NCBI GenBank assembly: GCA_044370475.1
Contig: JBILVK010000001.1
Span: 90,503 to 154,502, forward strand
Direction: 5' to 3'
From: B1 sp044370475
GTDB taxonomy: Bacteria > Bacteroidota > Bacteroidia > UKL13-3
DNA: 64,000 bases
The position numbers were made by a program, and so were the translations under genes. Shown piece after piece: positions 61,249-64,000 of the stretch (the stretch's first letter is position 1; each line of letters opens with the position of its first letter). The notes under the pieces were generated by a model, which was given only the letters and a program-made list of their open reading frames with translations, was not told the origin of the DNA and searched no databases.

Positions 61249-62187
61249 CTAGGCAATAGAAAATTTTATGCCATATGAGCTGGCAGTGTTTACCACACCT
61301 CTTTTATATGAGCTTGGTTCGAGCCCAAATCTTGCTTCAATTTTGTTGCTACTAAAAAGATACTCATCTTCTAATTGATACAACATTTCTAAGCTTTCCT
61401 TAACCACAGGATTAAGCAAGCCAACCATCTTTAGCATCCACAACTTAAGCAATTGGTACCTAGATGATGAAGAAAAAGCCACAGAACAAAGCTCTATAAA
61501 CTCTTTTCCTGTAAGAGCTTCTTTGTAAGTTGGCAAATGCCAAGTTTGGCCAAAAGCCTCTGCTGTAGTTCCCAATTTAGCCAAGGCCACTCCAATATCT
61601 GGGGTATAAGTAAAACTATGCCTTGCGTGGTCGTTTATCATCCATTGAGCTTCTTTTTTCTTGGCAAGCTTTTCAAAAATCATAACTGTAGCAAAGCTTT
61701 GAGGTGTATTTGGACCATAAAAATCTGCTGCTCTCGCAATCTGTCCCTCAATATTTCCCAGCTTCATTTCATTTAGCAACTGGGTGGCTATTTTAGCCCT
61801 AACTTCTCCCTTAATGCTGCATGGATTAAAAGGCGTTTCTTCGGTCATCCAGCCTTCAACTTTGCCATAGGCATACACATTATCCAGAAAAACCAATTTA
61901 GAACCATGCACCTTACAAGCCTCTATAACATTGGTCATGATTATAGGCCACTCTCGCACCCAAACCTCAGAATTGTAGGTTAATCCAATCGTTAAATATG
62001 CAACATTAATCCCTTTTAAAGCCTCAATTGTTTCGGATAAATTAGTTAAGTTGGCTTTAAACAATTCATCGTTCCCATTTATTTGTTTAGGGTTTCTGCC
62101 AACGAGCCTGATTTTTATAGCATGCTTGCACAATTCTTTGGCAGTATAAAAACCAACCACCCCATTTGACCCTAAAATTGCATGCAT
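61249..62187 (-). CDS. NAD-dependent epimerase/dehydratase-like SDR protein
   Basis: 312 residues; Rossmann start AILGSNGVVGFYTAKEL (GxxGxxG) and LVFLDNVYAYGKVEG near 98-112, with the extended-SDR tyrosine and lysine (YAYGK). The second half is alpha-helical. Homologues act on nucleotide sugars or other substrates; here no sugar genes flank it, so the substrate is unknown. It ends 43 bp before the metK leader promoter. Confidence 0.8.
   Translation of the reverse strand: MHAILGSNGVVGFYTAKELCKHAIKIRLVGRNPKQINGNDELFKANLTNLSETIEALKGINVAYLTIGLTYNSEVWVREWPIIMTNVIEACKVHGSKLVFLDNVYAYGKVEGWMTEETPFNPCSIKGEVRAKIATQLLNEMKLGNIEGQIARAADFYGPNTPQSFATVMIFEKLAKKKEAQWMINDHARHSFTYTPDIGVALAKLGTTAEAFGQTWHLPTYKEALTGKEFIELCSVAFSSSSRYQLLKLWMLKMVGLLNPVVKESLEMLYQLEDEYLFSSNKIEARFGLEPSSYKRGVVNTASSYGIKFSIA
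61316..61325 (+). repeat. Near-match GGTTCGAGCC of the dispersed palindrome
   Basis: One base off GGTTCGAACC; read as LEP on the minus-strand SDR gene. It is listed as a lower-quality member. Confidence 0.4.
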
Positions 62188-62319
62188 ACCTAATTCTTAT
62201 AAAAAGTCAAAAATCATTAAATATTCTTCACAAAAAAGGCATTTTCGCTAAAAGGGCATTTTTCAAGTTTTAATAAACAAGTATAGCAGTTAAACGTAAA
62301 AATATAACTTTTGATAGTC

Positions 62320-62541
62320 CTAGCAATCATCAAATAATCGACTATTATTTTGAAGGCTTTTAGCAATGACAACTTCATCTTTTAAGGCCTCTATGGACAA
62401 TTCAATTGCGTCTAAATGATTTGCAAATGGATTAAATGTTTGGTCGCAGCAAATGCATATCAATATATCTTTAGATGAGCTTAATGCCAAATCAACATTC
62501 ATTGGTACCATAGCATCACAGTGGGGACATGTAGTTATCAT
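62320..62541 (-). CDS. Small zinc-ribbon-like protein
   Basis: 73 residues with CPHCDAMVP (5-13) and CICCDQTF (near 29-36), four cysteines placed as a CxxC-x(20-25)-CxxC zinc ribbon, followed by a helical tail. Unknown function; cytoplasmic. The 132-bp gap downstream to the SDR gene and the 122-bp gap upstream hold nothing I can name. Confidence 0.55.
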   Translation of the reverse strand: MITTCPHCDAMVPMNVDLALSSSKDILICICCDQTFNPFANHLDAIELSIEALKDEVVIAKSLQNNSRLFDDC

Positions 62542-62663
62542 ATTAACAGCAAATTATGTCAAATCATTAGTAAAAAAAAGACATGTTCAGAAAAGTTTAA
62601 TAAAACTTTCCCACTAGCCATAATTTAAGTCCAAACGGCTGCTATCCTATGTAAACAGCAAAT

Positions 62664-63326
62664 TTAAAGACCCTTATTATAGGTTTTCTCTGTAAATTGT
62701 TTGTTTCTCAGGTTTAATGAAAGTGAAAAATAGAACATCTGACTTTCAACTTGGTCGTATATTTTTACGCCACCTGTTGTAAAATTCTTATTGTAAAAAT
62801 CTTTTAGGTAATATTTAAATTTAAGATTCACACCACTTTTAAAGTTTAAACCAACAAAAGCACTAGGCATAAAGGCATTTGTTCTATCACTAAACCAAAC
62901 ATTAAATTTGTTTATCTTTTCCTCACTTACAAAAAGTTTCTCTTTATAATTTAAAGCAAATTCGCCTTCCACTCCCCCATATACGTAATTATCATTTTTC
63001 AAATTACCTATTTTAATTGCCAAAGGGATTCCAATATAATAGTTCCTTCTTTTTATCATGGTATCACCATTGGTAGAAGTAAATCCAACATTTCTGATGG
63101 CTCCACCAGTATAAATACCAACCTTATCACTAAAATCAAAATGCTCAAAAATCCCCATATGAAAGAAACAGGTAAATCTTACGGGTGTATTAATTTGCTC
63201 CCCATTAATTTTATAATCTGCAAAAGAAAAAATCAATTCTCCGCTAGAAGTTGAATAATTGTTTACTTGGGCTTTGCTAGAAATAAATAGCAAAATGAAA
63301 GCAAAAAATGGTAATAGTTTTTTCAT
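62664..63326 (-). CDS. Small outer-membrane beta-barrel-like protein
   Basis: 220 residues; a signal peptide (MKKLLPFFAFILLFISSKAQ) then alternating aromatic/polar strands with glycine turns such as FDFSDKVGIYTGGAIRN and SGVNLKFKYYLKDFYNK, ending in a strand with SLSLNLR. This resembles the OmpW/opacity-like eight-strand barrel group. Barrel placement is inferred. It lies 8 bp after the stop of the adjacent partial gene, probably one operon. Confidence 0.65.
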   Translation of the reverse strand: MKKLLPFFAFILLFISSKAQVNNYSTSSGELIFSFADYKINGEQINTPVRFTCFFHMGIFEHFDFSDKVGIYTGGAIRNVGFTSTNGDTMIKRRNYYIGIPLAIKIGNLKNDNYVYGGVEGEFALNYKEKLFVSEEKINKFNVWFSDRTNAFMPSAFVGLNFKSGVNLKFKYYLKDFYNKNFTTGGVKIYDQVESQMFYFSLSLNLRNKQFTEKTYNKGL

Positions 63327-63334
63327 ATAATGGT

Positions 63335-64000
63335 TTAGTTTTTTAACAAAAATACACTTTTGATTAAAATTTCCTTTTCTGCGTCCGAAAATTGCGCAGA
63401 AGCAAAGTACTTTTTCATTTTTTCTTTAAAAATCACATTGGACCCATAATAATTAGCTAAGTCTGCTGCAGGTCCAGATAACCTGCCGTTAGGAGATAAT
63501 ACAGCCTGAAATACATTCGATATCACCTCATCATTAAAAGTTGAGGTCGATTTTAATACCATAAATGCCTGGCCTCTTGTTCTAAATTCATAACCTGCGC
63601 TAGAGTAATCCACTAATTCAGCTCTAGCCTTATCAGCCTCAACACCCAATAAAATGCTCAGCTCAAGCCATTTCATTTTTACGCTGTGAAACATTCCATG
63701 TACATTCTTGGTAGCTTTTAAATACACTTCAACCTCATTTGGATAGGCTAAACAAAGCTTTTCCAAGGCTGTCTTTACCACATCATAACTGCTGTCATTT
63801 AACGCCAATACAAACGCAGATTTGTTGCCTTCATTGGGACTCATATTTTTCAAAGCATTGTCCCTAACTCCTGCCTTCGTAAAACGTGTTAAGTCCTTTA
63901 ATAATGCTTGGCTCTTTTCGGTCTGATCCAAGCTCAGTTGCGTGATAACTTCGTTGATGATTCCTTCGTGTTTTTCTCTTCCCAAAACTTCATACAATAC
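63335..64000 (-). CDS. C-terminal part of an M1-type aminopeptidase-like protein (cut by window edge)
   Basis: The reading frame runs off the right edge, so the N-terminus is missing; at least 221 residues are present. What is left is an alpha-helical, HEAT/ARM-like solenoid: LLKDLTRFTKAGVRDNALKNM, LALNDSSYDVVKTALEKLC and a closing helix pair. This fits the C-terminal domain of M1 metallopeptidases in Bacteroidota, whose HExxH domain would lie beyond the edge. A plain HEAT protein cannot be excluded. Any apparent start within the window is not the true one. Confidence 0.5.
   Translation of the reverse strand, partial: VLYEVLGREKHEGIINEVITQLSLDQTEKSQALLKDLTRFTKAGVRDNALKNMSPNEGNKSAFVLALNDSSYDVVKTALEKLCLAYPNEVEVYLKATKNVHGMFHSVKMKWLELSILLGVEADKARAELVDYSSAGYEFRTRGQAFMVLKSTSTFNDEVISNVFQAVLSPNGRLSGPAADLANYYGSNVIFKEKMKKYFASAQFSDAEKEILIKSVFLLKN
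63920..63929 (-). repeat. Dispersed near-palindrome GGATCAGACC (copy 14)
   Basis: GGTCTGATCC on the plus strand, flanked by TTC and AAG. It is read as DQT in the last minus-strand gene. Confidence 0.6.

Noticed and set aside
4528..63929. Dispersed palindromes as a DNA-uptake sequence
   Set aside because: comF carries one copy, but the copy number, strand distribution and known biology of this phylum give no real support; kept only as one possibility.
1..64000. CRISPR arrays, IS elements, prophage
   Set aside because: No regularly spaced direct repeats, transposase or integrase genes, or phage gene sets were seen.

Overview
This is an AT-rich chromosomal window from a Bacteroidota bacterium. 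I would not place it below phylum. The evidence is the set of phylum-restricted families (DUF4292, DUF4286, DUF2795-like, DUF6427-like, DUF5723, HmuY-like), C-terminal type IX secretion (T9SS) sorting domains, the TAnnTTTG -7 promoter element in front of many genes, near absence of Shine-Dalgarno sequences, and menaquinone and DXP-pathway genes. It is almost fully coding. No intergenic gap exceeds about 300 bp, and I see no tRNA, rRNA, insertion sequence, prophage or CRISPR array.

Layout. 1-5.4 kb: a minus-strand envelope operon (secreted protein, DUF6427-like membrane protein, YdcF/ElyC-type protein), then hflX and a secreted NTF2-like protein. 5.5-10.2 kb: a three-gene glycosylation operon (GT2, methyltransferase, GT2-like/GT-C/TPR fusion). 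10.4-13.8 kb: a Fic-like protein fused to a DeoR-type winged helix, a DUF2795-like protein, menE and a T9SS substrate. 13.8-20.7 kb: a minus-strand envelope operon (flippase, dut, nucleotidyltransferase, TPR, DUF4292 lipoprotein, EnvC-like M23). 20.7-33.1 kb: TPR, DUF4286, small membrane proteins, rpoN, WG-repeat protein, M6 protease, comF, DUF5723, glutathione peroxidase, ispH and DUF2452. 33.1-38.5 kb: a putative heme-acquisition operon (T9SS-exported HmuY-like protein, TonB receptor, HmuY lipoprotein, PD40 propeller). 38.7-41.8 kb: panD, a flippase-like protein, rfaE2 and acyl-CoA dehydrogenase. 42.5-49.6 kb: a signalling operon (FIST, lone receiver, giant eight-PAS histidine kinase, Kazal protein) followed by a pentapeptide protein. 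49.8-53.2 kb: rplM-rpsI-rpsB-tsf-pyrH. 53.2-64 kb: dxs, a universal stress protein, lipid and CoA enzymes, ridA, metK with a structured leader, and small envelope genes.

The most unexpected signals are DNA- or RNA-level. First, a dispersed near-palindrome with core GGWTCRRACC occurs at least 14 times, in all three codon phases of unrelated genes. Second, a compact RNA fold with a predicted H-type pseudoknot lies between a good promoter and metK and is a riboswitch candidate. Third, a perfect 24-bp palindrome makes two convergent, unrelated genes end in the same residues, EDEL. At protein level, the Fic-like/winged-helix protein without a Fic catalytic motif, the GT2-like/GT-C/TPR fusion, the FIST/eight-PAS kinase operon and the T9SS-exported HmuY-like protein deserve attention.
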